NCBI GenBank assembly: GCA_019096155.1
Contig: JAHCVI010000001.1
Coordinates: 6,696,001 to 6,760,000, forward strand
Length of the DNA stretch: 64,000 bases
Source of the DNA: Staphylotrichum longicolle
Taxonomy: Eukaryota > Ascomycota > Sordariomycetes > Sordariales > Chaetomiaceae
Direction: 5' to 3'
This document shows, piece after piece, positions 11,236 through 22,528 of the stretch (position 1 is its first letter; each line of letters begins with the position of its first letter). A program made the position numbers and the translations under genes. The notes beneath the pieces are model-generated. The model was not told the DNA's origin. It searched no databases and worked only from the letters and a program-made list of their open reading frames with translations.

Positions 11236-12940
11236 ATGGCCTCGGTGCGCCGAAGCCCAACTCCTCCCCACGAACCAACCCCAGCCACCAGCACCATGGA
11301 TTCGGTCGAGAAAACCGAGGCCCAGCAGCACGAGAGGACTGGCGGCCCCATCACCACCATGGATCCGGCACGTCGCGTCCAGGTCGAGAAGAGCCTGAAG
11401 CGCAAGCTTGACGCGCGGTGCTCCGTCTTCATCCTCCTCTACATCATGAACTATCTCGACCGCAACAACATTGCTGCTGCGCGTCTGAAGGGCCTGCAGG
11501 CCGATCTGAACCTCTCATACAACCAGTAATGCCCACCTCGACCCCCCAATTGCCCCAGTTTCCCTCTCTAACCACCGTATACGGCCAGATATGCCACGTG
11601 CCTTTCGATTCTCTATGTCGGCTACATCCTCATGCAGGTCCCATCCAACATGGCCATCAACCTGGTGTCGCGGCCGTCGCTCTACATTGGGTGCTCGATG
11701 CTGTTGTGGGGATTGGTCTCGACCCTCTCTGGCATCGTGAACAACTTTACCGGCATGGTTGTTATCCGCTTCTTCCTCGGCTTTGTCGAAGCGGCCTTCC
11801 TTCCCGGCGCCCTTCTGATTCTGTCGAAGTGGTACACCAGGCGGGAGTTGACCACCAGGAACGCCCTCCTCTTCTGCGGCAACCTCATCTCCAATGCCTT
11901 TTCCGCCCTTGTGGGTGCTGGCGTGCTGTCCAACATGCAGGGCGTGTTGGGCCATGCCGCTTGGCGGTGGTTGTTCTTTAGTAAGTCAAATTCGCAAGGA
12001 GCTAGTTCCCTGTGACTAACCCCTTTTCTCCCTACAGTCGAGGGCGCTGCTACCATGTTCATCGCCGTCCTTGCCGCCTTCATCCTGCCCGATCTGCCGC
12101 ACAACACGCGCGGGTTCACAGAGGAAGAGCGCTACGTCGCGCAGTTGCGCATGACCGAGGACGTCGGCGTGGCCGACAGCGACGAGGGCCAGACCGTCTT
12201 TAGCGGCCTGATCATGGCTTTGAAGGACACCAAGGTCTACCTCATGATGTTCACCCTCACCGCTTACGTCGTCGGCCTGTCCTTCAACGCCTTTTTCGTA
12301 AGTCTTATCCTCCCCTTTTAAACGACTGTTTCATCACTCAGATCACTAATTGCCCCTCCCACAGCCCACCCTCACCGGCACGCTCGGCTTCGACTACGTC
12401 CCGACCCTCCTCATGAGCGCGCCCCCCTGGGTCTTCGCCTGCCTGGTCTCGCTCCTCAACGCGTGGCACGCCGACCGCACGCAGGACAAGTTCTGGCACA
12501 TCACGGGCCCCATCGTGCTCGGCCTGGCGGGCTTCATCATCTCGATGAGCACGCTCAACGTCGCGGCGCGCTACGTCGCGCTGTTCCTGCAGGCGAGCAG
12601 CTACGCCGGCTTCATCGTCTTTTACTCGTGGATCTCGTCGTCGTTCCCCCGCCCGCCCGCCAAGCGCGCCGTGGCCATCGCCATGATCAACGCGTTCAGC
12701 CAGCTGGGCAACGTGGCCGGGTCGTATGTGTGGGACTTGAAGGCCGATGGGTACAGGAAGAGCTACGGGATCGTGACGGCCATGTTTGGCGTGACGATCG
12801 TGGGTTGCTGGGTGTTCAGGATGGTGCTGGTGAGAATGAATAAGAGGTTGGAGGAGGCGGAGGAGGCTGAAGGGAGGAGTGGGGATGTGGGGGACAGGAC
12901 AACGGAGGGGATGGAGAAGGGGTTCAGGTACTTGGTCTAA
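11236..12940 (+). CDS. MFS transporter of the anion:cation symporter (allantoate/nicotinate permease-like) family
   Basis: Exons 11236-11525, 11589-11980, 12038-12297 and 12365-12940; 505 aa. All three introns (57-67 bp) have GT-AG borders and restore the frame. The protein has a hydrophilic N-terminus, then the ACS-family first-helix signature YLDRNNIAAARLKG and YATCLSILYVGYILMQVPSN, and RFFLGFVEAAFLPG in the first half. This is the pattern of plasma-membrane permeases for organic anions such as allantoate, nicotinate, pantothenate or biotin. Twelve membrane spans are expected. The central loop (DLPHNTRGFTEEER) and second-half helices fit the family. An alternative start is the ATG at 11296. 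The substrate cannot be predicted, and no neighbouring catabolic gene points to one. Confidence 0.92.
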
Positions 12941-13129
12941 GTTGGGTGTTGTCAGGAAATGCAAAAAGGGAAGCCAGAGTTTGGGCTCTCCCTGTGATGC
13001 CATGGTTCACTCACAAAATGCATTGAATTTAAATGGTACGAAGACGCCTCAGTTGCAACTGGCAATCGGGGAGATCCATTTTTCAACAAACCCTTTTCCC
13101 CCTCTCCCCCTCCAGCTCTCCCTTAACTG
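12941..13129. other. Short intergenic spacer
   Basis: Lies between the MFS transporter stop and the start of the diverged inverted repeat. No feature was seen. Confidence 0.4.
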
Positions 13130-13540
13130 CTCTGCCAGAGTCCAGCCCGGCTTCCTCTGAAGTTCTCACGGCCAGCTTCTTCGCCCAGGCATCCATCAAA
13201 CCCCCATTCAACAACTCTCTCCTCTATTATCCTACTTCATCATGAACACCCAATTACAAGTGCTAGGATATCGTCACATCCATAGTCTCCACTTGGACAA
13301 GGAGCTGGTAGGAGATGGCGCAGGCGACCACTCGATCGGACCACCTATCTCGGGTCCCTTCTAGTGGCAGAACAAGAGGACTGTGAGGAAGGAAACTGCC
13401 GGGTTCAACGAAGCTATCAAGATTATCTCAGCTGTGTTTTCGTCAACAAAGCATATACATATCCCTTTCGGAGACAAACGAAGTGACTCGTGAACTCGAT
13501 CACCGAATAGATGGCTGTTTATGGTGCTAAGCTCTCGTGG
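13130..13540 (+). repeat. Left arm of a diverged inverted repeat (gene relic)
   Basis: Read on the plus strand, this segment resembles the minus strand of 14205-14720. By eye the DNA matches at about three quarters of positions, with many transitions. Shared translated blocks are SEVLTASFFAQASIKP against SQVLTANFLARLSVKP, LVGDGAGD against LVGDGTGE, and EDCEEGNCRV in both. This arm has stops between blocks. I do not recognise the ancestral protein. Together the arms look like two decayed copies of one gene or element. Confidence 0.5.
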
Positions 13541-13546
13541 CCCTCT

Positions 13547-13760
13547 CAAAAGAAAGAAGAGAAAGAGAAAAGGGAAAGGGAGGAAAAGAGAATGGAAAAG
13601 TAAAAGGAAAAGGAAAAGGAAAAGGAAAAGGAAAAGGAAAAGGAAAAGGAAAAAGAAATAGAAATAGAAAAAGAAAAAGAAACAGAAACAGAAATAGAAA
13701 CAGAAATAGAAACATAGAGGAGAAAGAAGGAAGTAGAAAAGAACGAGAAAGAAGAGAAAT
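13547..13760 (+). repeat. Purine-rich microsatellite, (AAAAGG)n plus GAAATA/GAAACA repeats
   Basis: An almost pure A/G strand. About eight perfect AAAAGG units occupy 13602-13650, followed by irregular GAAATA, GAAACA and GAAAAA units to about 13760. Open frames across it encode only KGKGKG-type low-complexity sequence and are not credible genes. It lies between the arms of the inverted repeat. Confidence 0.85.
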
Positions 13761-14204
13761 TAGGTACTTAGGAAAAACAAATAGTTTCGAATCGGCCATC
13801 CCCGCAGACGTCCTTCTCGATGCGGTCATCACAGGCATGAAGGAGCCTTGGGGTTCAAATCGGGTAGCCGACAGCCGACAGCCGACAGCCTGTCATGAAA
13901 GTCTGGTGGCCTGACAGCTACCAGCAGGCCCCGAACATAGAAGAGAGAATCAATCTATCAACCATCAACCCACAAGCAGGAATTCGCGCATCAGCCAGTT
14001 TCCGATAGGAGGAGCATATATTAGTGAGATACCCTATTAGCTTATATCAGGTATGCAACATACCATCCCAAATGACGTTGGTGTCGAGAATGTATACGTA
14101 GCCCTCTGCGTGAGCCGCTTCTTGACTGTCGTGGGGTGTTTGAAGTACAGGCAGTGCCGGGTTGTATGCACCGAGAGAAAGTTAGGTCGCTGCTTGGCCT
14201 TAAG
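13761..14204. other. Spacer between inverted-repeat arms
   Basis: This spacer contains a short tandem motif (about three copies of CCGACAG near 13867-13890). No gene is supported. Confidence 0.4.
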
Positions 14205-14720
14205 CTTGGCATCAATGCCAAGACGGTACGTCCGCTGGTTTGCGCAGTTGTTTCGGATGTCGTGGGCGCGGATGCACGCCTCAATCTGGTGTTTGGCCCA
14301 CGAACAGAACCCGACTGGGATCATCTTGATAGCTTCTACGACGAGAACTCGGCAATTTCCCTCTTCACAATCCTCAAGTTCTGCTACAGTGAGAGACCGG
14401 AGATAGGCAGGGACGATCTGAAGTTCGCCCGTGCCATCTCCCACCAGCTCTTCGTCATGGCGGAGAGTATGGCTATGGCGATACATCTTTTATCCTGCTT
14501 TAATACATTAGTGAACAAATAATTGCAACCACAGAGGAACACAATAGACCTTTAGTGTTTCTAAGATGGTTCCAATGCCGGGCTTGTCGCTTGTGATTGG
14601 GTATTTGTGATGAAGTGGGATATTGAAGGAAGAGTTGGAAATTCGAATTGGGGTTTGACGGAAAGCCGGGCAAGAAAGTTGGCTGTCAGAACTTGAGAGA
14701 AAGCTGCGCGAAGAACTTTA
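14205..14720 (-). pseudogene. Right arm of the inverted repeat; relic of an unrecognised gene
   Basis: On the minus strand an open frame of 149 codons (14486-14037) and a second block (14803-14561) carry the conserved segments LVGDGTGE, ELEDCEEGNCRV and SQVLTANFLARLSVKP shared with the left arm. The blocks are separated by stops and are not joined by clear splice sites. The plus strand of 14136-14522 is also open, so strand assignment rests on amino-acid similarity between the arms, which is best in this direction. I cannot assign a family; a decayed gene or part of an old element are both possible. Confidence 0.35.
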
Positions 14721-15405
14721 GTGTTTGGGGTTGAGGAACAACTCTGGTGACGGAGTCGAGGAAGAGCTGGGGTTTGGAGAGGGGAAGAAACTCGAGATTC
14801 CAAACGAATTCTTTGCTTGCATACTAATACTAGAGTATGCGTCAGTTTTTGAGACTCTCACGTTTCGAAAACCATGTCTACCTTAGCTACTGACGGGCAG
14901 CTTGGCAGAGTAGTTCGAGGCAATGACCTCGAATGTCGCCCGGAGACAAAGCTCCCAAAGGCTCATGAAGCCGCCGATTTTGCGTCCTTGACGGTAGGTA
15001 GGCATGCTAGAGTTCTCGACATGCGCTTCCTTATTGCCCCTGAGTGTGAACCGCAGGACAGACAAACAGTCGGCCTTATGGGTTGCTCGAGGAGGGAGCC
15101 TCGCGAGTTCCTCCTGCGACAGTTCTCTTCCAGAACTCATAAACGTCCCGCCCCTCATCTTTATGGTAATTAACTGTGCTTCCAGGGGCTTCCCCTTGAT
15201 GTCACTGAAGCTGACGTACCTTGGGTACCTAATCATGGTCGTGGTCAAGAGAACAACCAAGCAACCAAGACAGCCAGGCGTCAATTAAAGCCATCACAGC
15301 CACTGCAATATTTCTGCAACCTTCTACTCATCATATTCCTAGCGCTCTCAAGCTCACTATACGCCTTATTCCAGCCCGTCCAGCTACCGCTATTCCAACA
15401 GCCAC
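14721..15405. other. Intergenic region
   Basis: Contains a minus-strand frame of 133 codons (15284-14883) with no recognisable domain and weak start context; I treat it as non-coding or part of the adjacent relic. Nothing else is supported. Confidence 0.4.
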
Positions 15406-16412
15406 CTAGGTCATGATACCAAAAAACTTAAGCATCACAGGCTCGTTAACCGGTGCAATGTGACCAACTCCCTGACCAAAGAAGCCTTGCAGCTGCGTCC
15501 CGTCACCCCAGACCTCCTGGGTATAGGCCGCCGACGGCACGCCAGAGTTGGTCTTTGTGAGTGTCAAGCCCAGCACGTTCCCCCACTGCTGCAGAGCTTG
15601 GTGGGCGCACTCCGGGCGGACAAGAGTGTCTGAGTTGCCATGGAAGATCTGCATCCGGGTGCGGCGACCGGTGTACCCAGGATAAGAATTGCGGACAAAA
15701 TTTCCCCATTCCTGCGCCGTACGCTTGATCTGGCCTTGTGCGCACGTCTGGTTTGACGACATCGGGGTTGCGGACTGGGCGCCAGCAAAGCAGGCATGCG
15801 CCACACCGGAGAAGGCAGCGCCAGCTTCAAAAACGTCCGGGTACGAGCCAGCCATCACGTTGGTCATCATGGCCCCGGAAGAGCCGCCCATGACATACAC
15901 CCTCGAGGAGTTGCCCTTGTATTGATCAAGGGTGTACTTGACCATGCTGACAATCCCGCCGGCGTCACCTCCGCCATTATGGGTCAGACTTGCCGGGTTT
16001 TGAACATCCCAGCACTGCAATGAGAGTCAGCAAAGTGCCTCTCCAGCTGCAAGACCAGTTAATGAAGCAAAGTTACATACGTTGCTCATCTTGGTAGTAC
16101 CCGCGTAAATGAGGATGAACCCGAGCTGATCGGCGTATGAAGGGAGCTTGGTTTGCGAATACCATCCCGTTGCAGATCCGCCACAAGGATGGAGCTGTAT
16201 CATTCTGTCAGGAATTTGGTTCCACCAACGGCAAACCATTTTTGTTGACTTACAGCAACAATGATGGGCGGAGCAGTCGCCAGTTTGTCAGGCACATAGG
16301 TGTACATTTGCAAACCAGTGGGATTCGACCCGAAGTTGCTGACTTGCTTCAGAGACGCGCCCAAAGCCACGCTCGCGAAGGCGGCAAGGGAAAACACTGA
16401 TTCAAGAATCAT
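15406..16412 (-). CDS. Secreted CE1 esterase without carbohydrate-binding module
   Basis: Minus-strand exons 16412-16254, 16194-16081 and 16014-15406; 293 aa. Introns of 59 and 66 bp have GTAAGT/ACAG and GTATGT/GCAG borders. A signal peptide (MILESVFSLAAFASVALGAS) leads straight into the CE1 catalytic domain: LKQVSNFGSNPTG, LHPCGGSA, CWDVQNP, nucleophile elbow GGSSGAMMTNVM, DTLVRPECAHQ and GQGVGHIAPVNEPVMLKFFG. It is close in sequence to the CBM1-linked enzyme at 6775-7967. The first intron falls at the same codon in both genes, while this gene has one extra intron before CWDV. Expected role: extracellular xylan deacetylation or feruloyl ester cleavage on soluble oligomers. Exact ester preference is unknown. 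Confidence 0.92.
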
Positions 16413-18282
16413 GACGGGCAACAGTACTGCAGATTCAAAGTAAAGCTGTTGGCGACGTGAGGTCCGAACTGTGGTTGTCTCAGAACTATCTGGAGCGCGG
16501 GATTCACGAGATTTATAACTGCGATCTTGAACACTGGCAATGTCGATCTTGAAATTGTACTGAGCATTTTTCATACCTCGGCATCATAACACGGCAATAG
16601 TTGTTGGCCGGATAAAGTGGCGGAGTTGTGAGGTTGAAAACTTGTCTTTGAGCTCGAACAGCCTGAATCCCGAATAGTCGGGCATCCACGGTACCTAACT
16701 TAGGGTGCGGAGGTAACCACATGCGACTCCGAGGGATTGAACAGACAGGCCCCCGAATTTGGTGGGATGTGAGGCTCTTAGAAGCCGATCCTGCTTGCCG
16801 GAAGCTACGCATCCTTGTTAAACGGAGAGAACACAGATTTTTCCAAAAGCGCGCGAATGGTATTTCACAAATATAGGAGTCAAGGTCTCTTGATCGACTC
16901 ACGCAGGCTAATAAAGTATCAGGTAAACTTGGCCATAAACTGAGTAGGTAAGTACGGATCCAACAACGCCGTCCGAACCCGAGTGCCGGGAAATCACCAG
17001 CGGCGTGTCACAGAAAACCTGGCGCGCGGCACTCTGGTGTATGACTGCTCACCACGACGGCAGTCAGAAAGATCAGCGCACGCTTCTGCCTTTGCAAAAC
17101 TCGTTCTTGACTGAAGAAAGGCGTTCGGTAAGGCATATCTGGAAAGTTACTCCGAGAGTCTAGAAGCCTGTCCATCACTGCCAGATGGCACAATGACAAA
17201 CGACACGGAAAGCCTGCAGTGCTCCCACCTTCTGGTGCCGGTTATTACACTCAGGATTCAGAATTGAGAGCTAGCCTGGATCCACCAGCGGAAAGTTTTG
17301 CTTCATATTTGACCTCTCCTTCTCGAGGCCTTCCGTCTGTTAGAAAGAGACGTCTCCCAAAGAGAGAAAGATTGACCGAGACAATGGGGTTTCGACCTAA
17401 GAGACAGCGGAGTTCAGGTTAGAGCCAATCAATCAAAATTCAGACGAACCATTGGCCTGCTCTCAGCCCCTCATGCCGTCATGCTCCGGTCATCGGCCAC
17501 TAACGACACAGTCCTGAATCCAAACCGACAAGACTTCACGCACCACTCTAGTGCCGATACATCGTATTGATTTTTGGCCGTCCTGTAAAGCCGGAAGACC
17601 TAGTTGGTATTACCTCGAAGAATCATTCCTTGTCTGAATACGACCGAGGCCAGCCGAGGCACATCCCCAGTCTCCACAGTCTTCAACTCAGCTTGCCCAC
17701 ATCGGGAAATTCCACGGCGACGATGTGCCACAAAGCGACTTGTAGCACCTGCAGTATGTCTCTTGCCATTTTACAACCAATTGTCAACGTCCAGTGTCTC
17801 CTATAAACTCTAGGGCCTGCGCGTAGCTCACCCGGCAGCGGGGGCTAACTGGAGTCACAGACAAAGCAACCTGGGTTGGCTGCGGCCGCCATGTTCCGAG
17901 CGTGATGGATAGCGTTCCCAGGGAAGAGTGGTGTACGTGCGAGCCCAAGGTTGTGAAGAGCGGGCAGCAGTACCCACCGATGGGGTCTGTCATGTCGGCC
18001 TGTGTTGTATGTTGAGTGGGATGCAAACCTGATATACGTTGACTTTGCACAAGGAAGAGAGTCTTGGTTCACCTTTGAAGAAGGGCTGTTCATGTTGTCA
18101 AAGTACCTAGTCAAACCACAGATGTATCTGGGTCACAATCTAAACAGTTATCTGAGAGAATAGTTCGTCATGATCATCCAAGACCTCCAAACGCCTTTAT
18201 CCAAACCCACCCATGATTTCAATCTCCCCTCACTTGCTTTCCTTCGTCTCTCAAAACGGCACCGCACTACCACCACCCCAAC
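16413..18282. other. Long intergenic region (1.9 kb)
   Basis: Upstream of the second CE1 gene and downstream of the Zn2Cys6 gene. It holds a GGCTAA motif at 16906-16911. The remaining open frames are short and unsupported. Confidence 0.5.
16906..16911 (+). promoter_or_regulatory. Possible XlnR/XYR1-type site upstream of CE1 esterase
   Basis: GGCTAA core about 495 bases upstream of the CE1 ATG at 16412, similar in placement to the GGCTAAA upstream of the paralogous CBM1-CE1 gene. Chance occurrence is quite possible. Confidence 0.25.
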
Positions 18283-20045
18283 CTACAAAATCAACGCCAA
18301 CGGCTCCCTAAAACACTTATCCCACCGCCCACCCCCTTCCGCCCAAAACCGCTCCAACACACCCCTCGCCACCAACGGCGGCGCCGACCCGTGATCCCGA
18401 CTCATCTCCCTCAACCTATCCCCAATATACCGCTGCACCTCCCTGCCCGCCCTCGCCGCCTCCACGCCCGCCACCACCAGCGGCCACGTCATCCGCCTCT
18501 TGACCCGCGGCGTGGCCATGGCCGTCTCCAGCGACGCGAACAGCGCCCTCGCGTGCCTCGCCCGGGCCAGCTCCAGCTCGGGCGCGTCGTCCGCCAGGGC
18601 GCCCGACGACTGGAGGGAGAGGATGGCGTAGAGGGCCACGGCGGCGTGGAAGATGGTCGAGAGCAGCAGCCAGTCGTCCTGGAAGGCGGGCGGGCGGGCG
18701 GCGGACCAGGTGGAGGGGGAGAAGGACTCGATGCGGGCGAGGAGGGCGGTCGCTGCGAGGGTGGTTTCTGGGGAGGGTGGTTGGGGCCGGAGGTCGTTGA
18801 TCAGGATGATTTCGGTGAAGAGAGGGGGTGGGATGGCGACGGAGGGGAAGTAGGACTCGGTGTAGTAGGTGGCTACGAGTTGGAGAGTTTCGGGGGTGTG
18901 GGTGACGTGGAAGAAGTCGTCGTGGGGGCTGGTGGTGTTGGCGAAGACGCCGACACTGTGAAGTGTTAGGTACGTATCGGGGCTTGAGGCTGAAGGAAGG
19001 GTGGAATTGTGGGGAGGGGAGGGTGCAAGAAGTGCTTGTTTCGCGTCGGGGTGGGATGGGCCGGTGGAACTGACATGCACATGGCCATCAAACTTAGCTC
19101 CATCGGCGGCAGAATTCGGATCAGATCCGTGAAGGTACCCCGGAGGCGGACCAGGCTCATGAAAAAGCCGACGTGCGTCCGGTAGCAGGGGTCCTGAGAC
19201 TGCTGAAGCTGGATCCAGTGTTAGCGCAACCGCAAAAGGTGCGTTGGTTGTTCAGTCTCCTACCATGGCAAAGAGAAGCGTGTAGACAGCACTGATGGTC
19301 ACAATGTCTGAGCGGGTGGCCTCGTTGGCGATCCGCTTGTTGATGGCCCGGATGGCAATGTCGCGGTGGCGGTAGAGACGAGTCCACATTGGCTTGACAA
19401 GCTCGTCCGATGCAGGGTCCTCGGCCAGCTGGATTATGCGATGACTGATCACGACAGAGACCAGAGTATGGATGATGGAGGGGGAGACGTTCTCCACCAT
19501 GGCCATGGGGAATACAAAGCCGCTAGGCCCCAACTGGTTCTTGACCAGATCGGGGTAGATGCGGGTGTTGTCTAGACCGAAACACGGCATTCAGCGCCCG
19601 AACTTGGACGTATTGGGAAGATTACCAGGTACGTACAGTACATCAGGGCCTCAAAGACATCGCAGACCTCGGGTCGCAGCTCCACCGGACGCCCGATATC
19701 CAAGTCGTCGGTTTGTTTGTCGTCGGAGCCCGTACCATCAGACGCAGAGTCGCTGCTTGGGGGCGTCACTGATGCCGTTTTGGGTCGGGCTGTGTTGGTA
19801 GCATTGCACGTCTTGCGAGGCCCCTTTTTCTTCCGGGCTCGCGACATGACTTGACCCGGGGCCAGCCATGTCAACGGCTTCTTGTCCAGATAGCCAGGGC
19901 AGACAATTTTTGAGGTCCTGCATTTGTTGCAGACGGGTTGGGTGCCGTCACAAACTCGGCGCCGCCGTTTGCACTCCCAGCACTGCTCGCGTTGGGCAGC
20001 CTCAAGTTGCTGAGCGGGGACTGGCAACGTTGTTGGCTCCGACAT
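18283..20045 (-). CDS. Zn2Cys6 fungal transcription factor
   Basis: Minus-strand exons 20045-19637, 19571-19264, 19208-19075 and 18955-18283; 507 aa. Introns of 65, 55 and 119 bp all have GT-AG borders and restore the frame. A complete binuclear zinc cluster sits at residues 22-49 with spacing C-x2-C-x6-C-x6-C-x2-C-x6-C (CWECKRRRRVCDG...CNKCRTSKIVCPGY). A basic Arg/Lys stretch follows, then a helical region of the fungal-specific transcription factor type (EALMYYNTRIYPDL; RHRDIAIRAINKRIAN). It should act in the nucleus as a DNA-binding regulator. It is divergent from the RTA1-like gene at 20801, sharing a 755-bp promoter region, so regulation of that neighbour is possible but unproven. Target genes are unknown. 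Confidence 0.9.
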
Positions 20046-20800
20046 TGTCGACTATTTTCCCTTTCGGTAACCTTGAAAGGAATGCGCCAACTGCGTGGGG
20101 TGTGGACCGGAGCACATGGCGTTTCGAGACCAGAAAGAGCTTTAAGGTGTCGAGTGGCAAGGCAGGAAGCTGCCCCCGGATTCCGCCCTGTGGCTGTGGC
20201 ACGTTCAGGGGTCTGATCCTTCCCGAGCCGAAAAGTCTTGGCCACAGTATTATCCCGATTGGGAATGACCTGTGCAGTTGCTGTGCAGTTGCGATCCAAG
20301 GCTCTGCCGTCACCGCCAGCTGAGTCAGACCAACAACGAATGAAGATGGCAGGAATGTTTGGGAACTGCGGCTATGAAGATGAAGGATTTGTGGCACGCC
20401 CGTGTGTTGTCCTTTTAGACAAGTGCATTCACCGTTGTCAGCATGGCCCGAAGAATGCCTGTCCATTGCCAGAGGGCAATGCTAGCAATCACATCTTGGC
20501 GTCACCCCCCTGATCCTCGCAAGCTCCCCTGCCAGTCCCAAGGTAACGGATCGTGACTTCTCATTGCCTAATCGGGAAATCTCACGGCGTGAGCTTCCAT
20601 ACTGCGGAACGACAAGGTTGGTAATTGTTTAAAGGTCCAAATGGCATCAATGAGATAGGTCTTTAGCTCTTCGTCTCAATCTTTTGTCTCTACCACTGTG
20701 CTGCTTGTTAAACACAACGTTCAATCCCTACGGCTGACCTCAAGTTCCAGTTCTGCGTGCAAAACACATCAACCACTGCAGCCTTGCATTCTAGCTCAGA
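20046..20800. other. Divergent promoter region between Zn2Cys6 and RTA1 genes
   Basis: No coding potential was found. Short palindromic segments are present, but I see no clear repeated CGG-type zinc-cluster site. Confidence 0.45.
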
Positions 20801-22034
20801 ATGGCCGATGGCAGTCCTGGTAAGCACTTCCAAACTCGACCAAACCACGATCACCACTGACAAACACAGTCCCGGGCAGTGTTTGGTTCTATGCCCCGAC
20901 CAACGTTGCTCCCCTTCCTTTCGCCGTCCTTTTTGGCGTCTCAGGGGTCTTTCATTTGTACCAATGCGCGTACGTTCATATCTCCCCCTTTACCGCTGAG
21001 CCTCTAATTAACACAATCCAGTCACTACAAGTCATTCCGGGTAACCTCGTACCTCCCCTTTTGCTGCGCTATCTTCTGCGCTGGCTTTGCCCTCCGCGAG
21101 TACGGCGCCTTCAACGTTTCCAAAATCAACATCTACATTGCCAGCACGCTACTCATCTACATGTCCCCGTACGTCCCCTCCGCCGGCTACCCTTCCCACG
21201 CCCCCTTCGAACTAACCCAAGCGCCACAGCCCCATCCTCGAGCTCGCAAACTACCACATCCTCGGCCGCACCCTCTACTACATCCCCTACATGTCCCCGA
21301 TCCACCCGGGCCGCGTGCTCACCACGCTCGGCTCGCTCTCCGCCGTCGTCGAGGTCCTCAACGCCCTGGGCGTGTCCTACCTCGCGACGAGCAGCCCCCG
21401 CGGCAGCCCCGCCAGCAGCGCGCGCTACGCGCTGGGCCACGACCTGATGCGCGCCAGCCTGGCCCTGCAGCTCTTCGTCATCGCCCTCTTCTACACCCTC
21501 GCGGGCCTGTTCCACCGCGGCATCGTCGCGGGCCGCGTCGCGCACCCGCGCGCCGTGGCCGTGCTGCGCACGCTGTACGTGAGCATGCTACTGATCCTGG
21601 CGCGGACCGTGTACCGCGCCGTGGAGCACTTTGGCGCTTCTTCGTCCGCCGCCGCGGCCGCCGCGCGGGACCTTGGCGATGGTGCGAGCGGCGGGGAGGA
21701 GGAGTGGTGGCGGGCGCTGAGCCCCGTGCTGCGGTACGAGTGGTTTTTTTGGGTTTTTGAGGCCGTGCCGATGCTGGTGAATGCCCTGATGTGGAACGTG
21801 CGGCATCCGAGGCGGTATCTGCCCGAGGGGTACAAGACGTATCTGGCGCAGGACGGGGAGACGGAGCTGGATGGGCCCGGGTGGGGGGACAAGAGGAATT
21901 ATATTATGACGGTGGTTGATCCGTTTGGGGTGGTGGCGATGTGTGAACGGGGGAGGAAGGGAGAGGCGTTCTGGGAAGAGAATGGGTTTCATCATTTGTT
22001 GGGCGGGAAGAGCGGGGAGGGGCAGGCTGCGTAA
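20801..22034 (+). CDS. RTA1-like seven-helix membrane protein
   Basis: Exons 20801-20819 (only 19 bp), 20870-20969, 21022-21168 and 21230-22034; 356 aa. The three introns (50-61 bp) are bounded by GT-AG and restore a continuous frame. The product is a polytopic membrane protein of the fungal RTA1 family (lipid-translocating exporter-like / 7-aminocholesterol-resistance-like), with family-type segments SVWFYAPTNVAPLPFAVLF, FNVSKINIYIASTLLIYMSP and FEAVPMLVNALMWNVRHP. About seven membrane spans are expected. Members sit in the plasma or vacuolar membrane and are linked to resistance to membrane-active compounds. A low-complexity loop (SSSAAAAAARD) interrupts the second half. The start is fixed by the ATG just before the micro-exon donor. 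Confidence 0.9.
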
Positions 22035-22428
22035 TGTGGTTGACGTTGATGTTGCTGAAGTTTTCGGTGTGTAAGCGTTGATTTCTACAAGGATGATTAG
22101 AGTGAGTTGCTTTGAGCGGCGTTCGAGAGGGTTTGGATATCTAATTAGATCTACTACCTGGTAGTGAGAAGAAACATCGTAGCTGAGCTAACTTTGCTAT
22201 CGTAATTTTCTCCTATTTTTCTTCTTCGTTTTAAACCTAGTTTTGTCTTTTTTCCCTTCCTTTCCTCTTGATCTTTCTAAACCTTTTTTTTTTCAGATTC
22301 CTCTTCCTTGTTTTCCGACCCATTTCTTCTCCCTTGTCGTGCCCCTTCCCTCCTTTTCTTGTCTGTTTGAGGGGGTGAAGGTAAGAGAGATACTTTAAAT
22401 CCGTTGTTTTAGTATGGCCTTTTTTGGA
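22035..22428. other. Intergenic region, pyrimidine-rich
   Basis: Downstream of the RTA1 gene. A strongly T/C-rich stretch (about 22200-22370) runs up to the left end of the transposon. No gene is supported. Confidence 0.5.
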
Positions 22429-22430
22429 TA

Positions 22431-22472
22431 ACGTATTTTATAAGCGAGCGGTGGGTATAAGCGAGCGGTGGC
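22431..22472 (+). repeat. Left terminal inverted repeat of the transposon
   Basis: Exact reverse complement of 24244-24285. It carries two tandem copies of the TATAAGCGAGCGGTGG unit, a likely bipartite transposase binding site. Confidence 0.92.
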
Positions 22473-22528
22473 TTTCTTAGCGTACGCATCCTCCTTCAAC
22501 CAAACATCATTTTTCCCCACAACTCAAC

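Noticed and set aside
13537..13914. Open frame encoding Lys/Gly/Arg/Asn repeats
   Set aside because: Pure translation of the AAAAGG microsatellite.
14883..15284. 133-codon minus-strand frame
   Set aside because: No family motif, weak start, and next to a decayed repeat; could be part of the relic but not supportable as a gene.
17829..17900. tRNA-like A-box (TAGCTCACCCGG)
   Set aside because: No matching B-box or cloverleaf could be found downstream.
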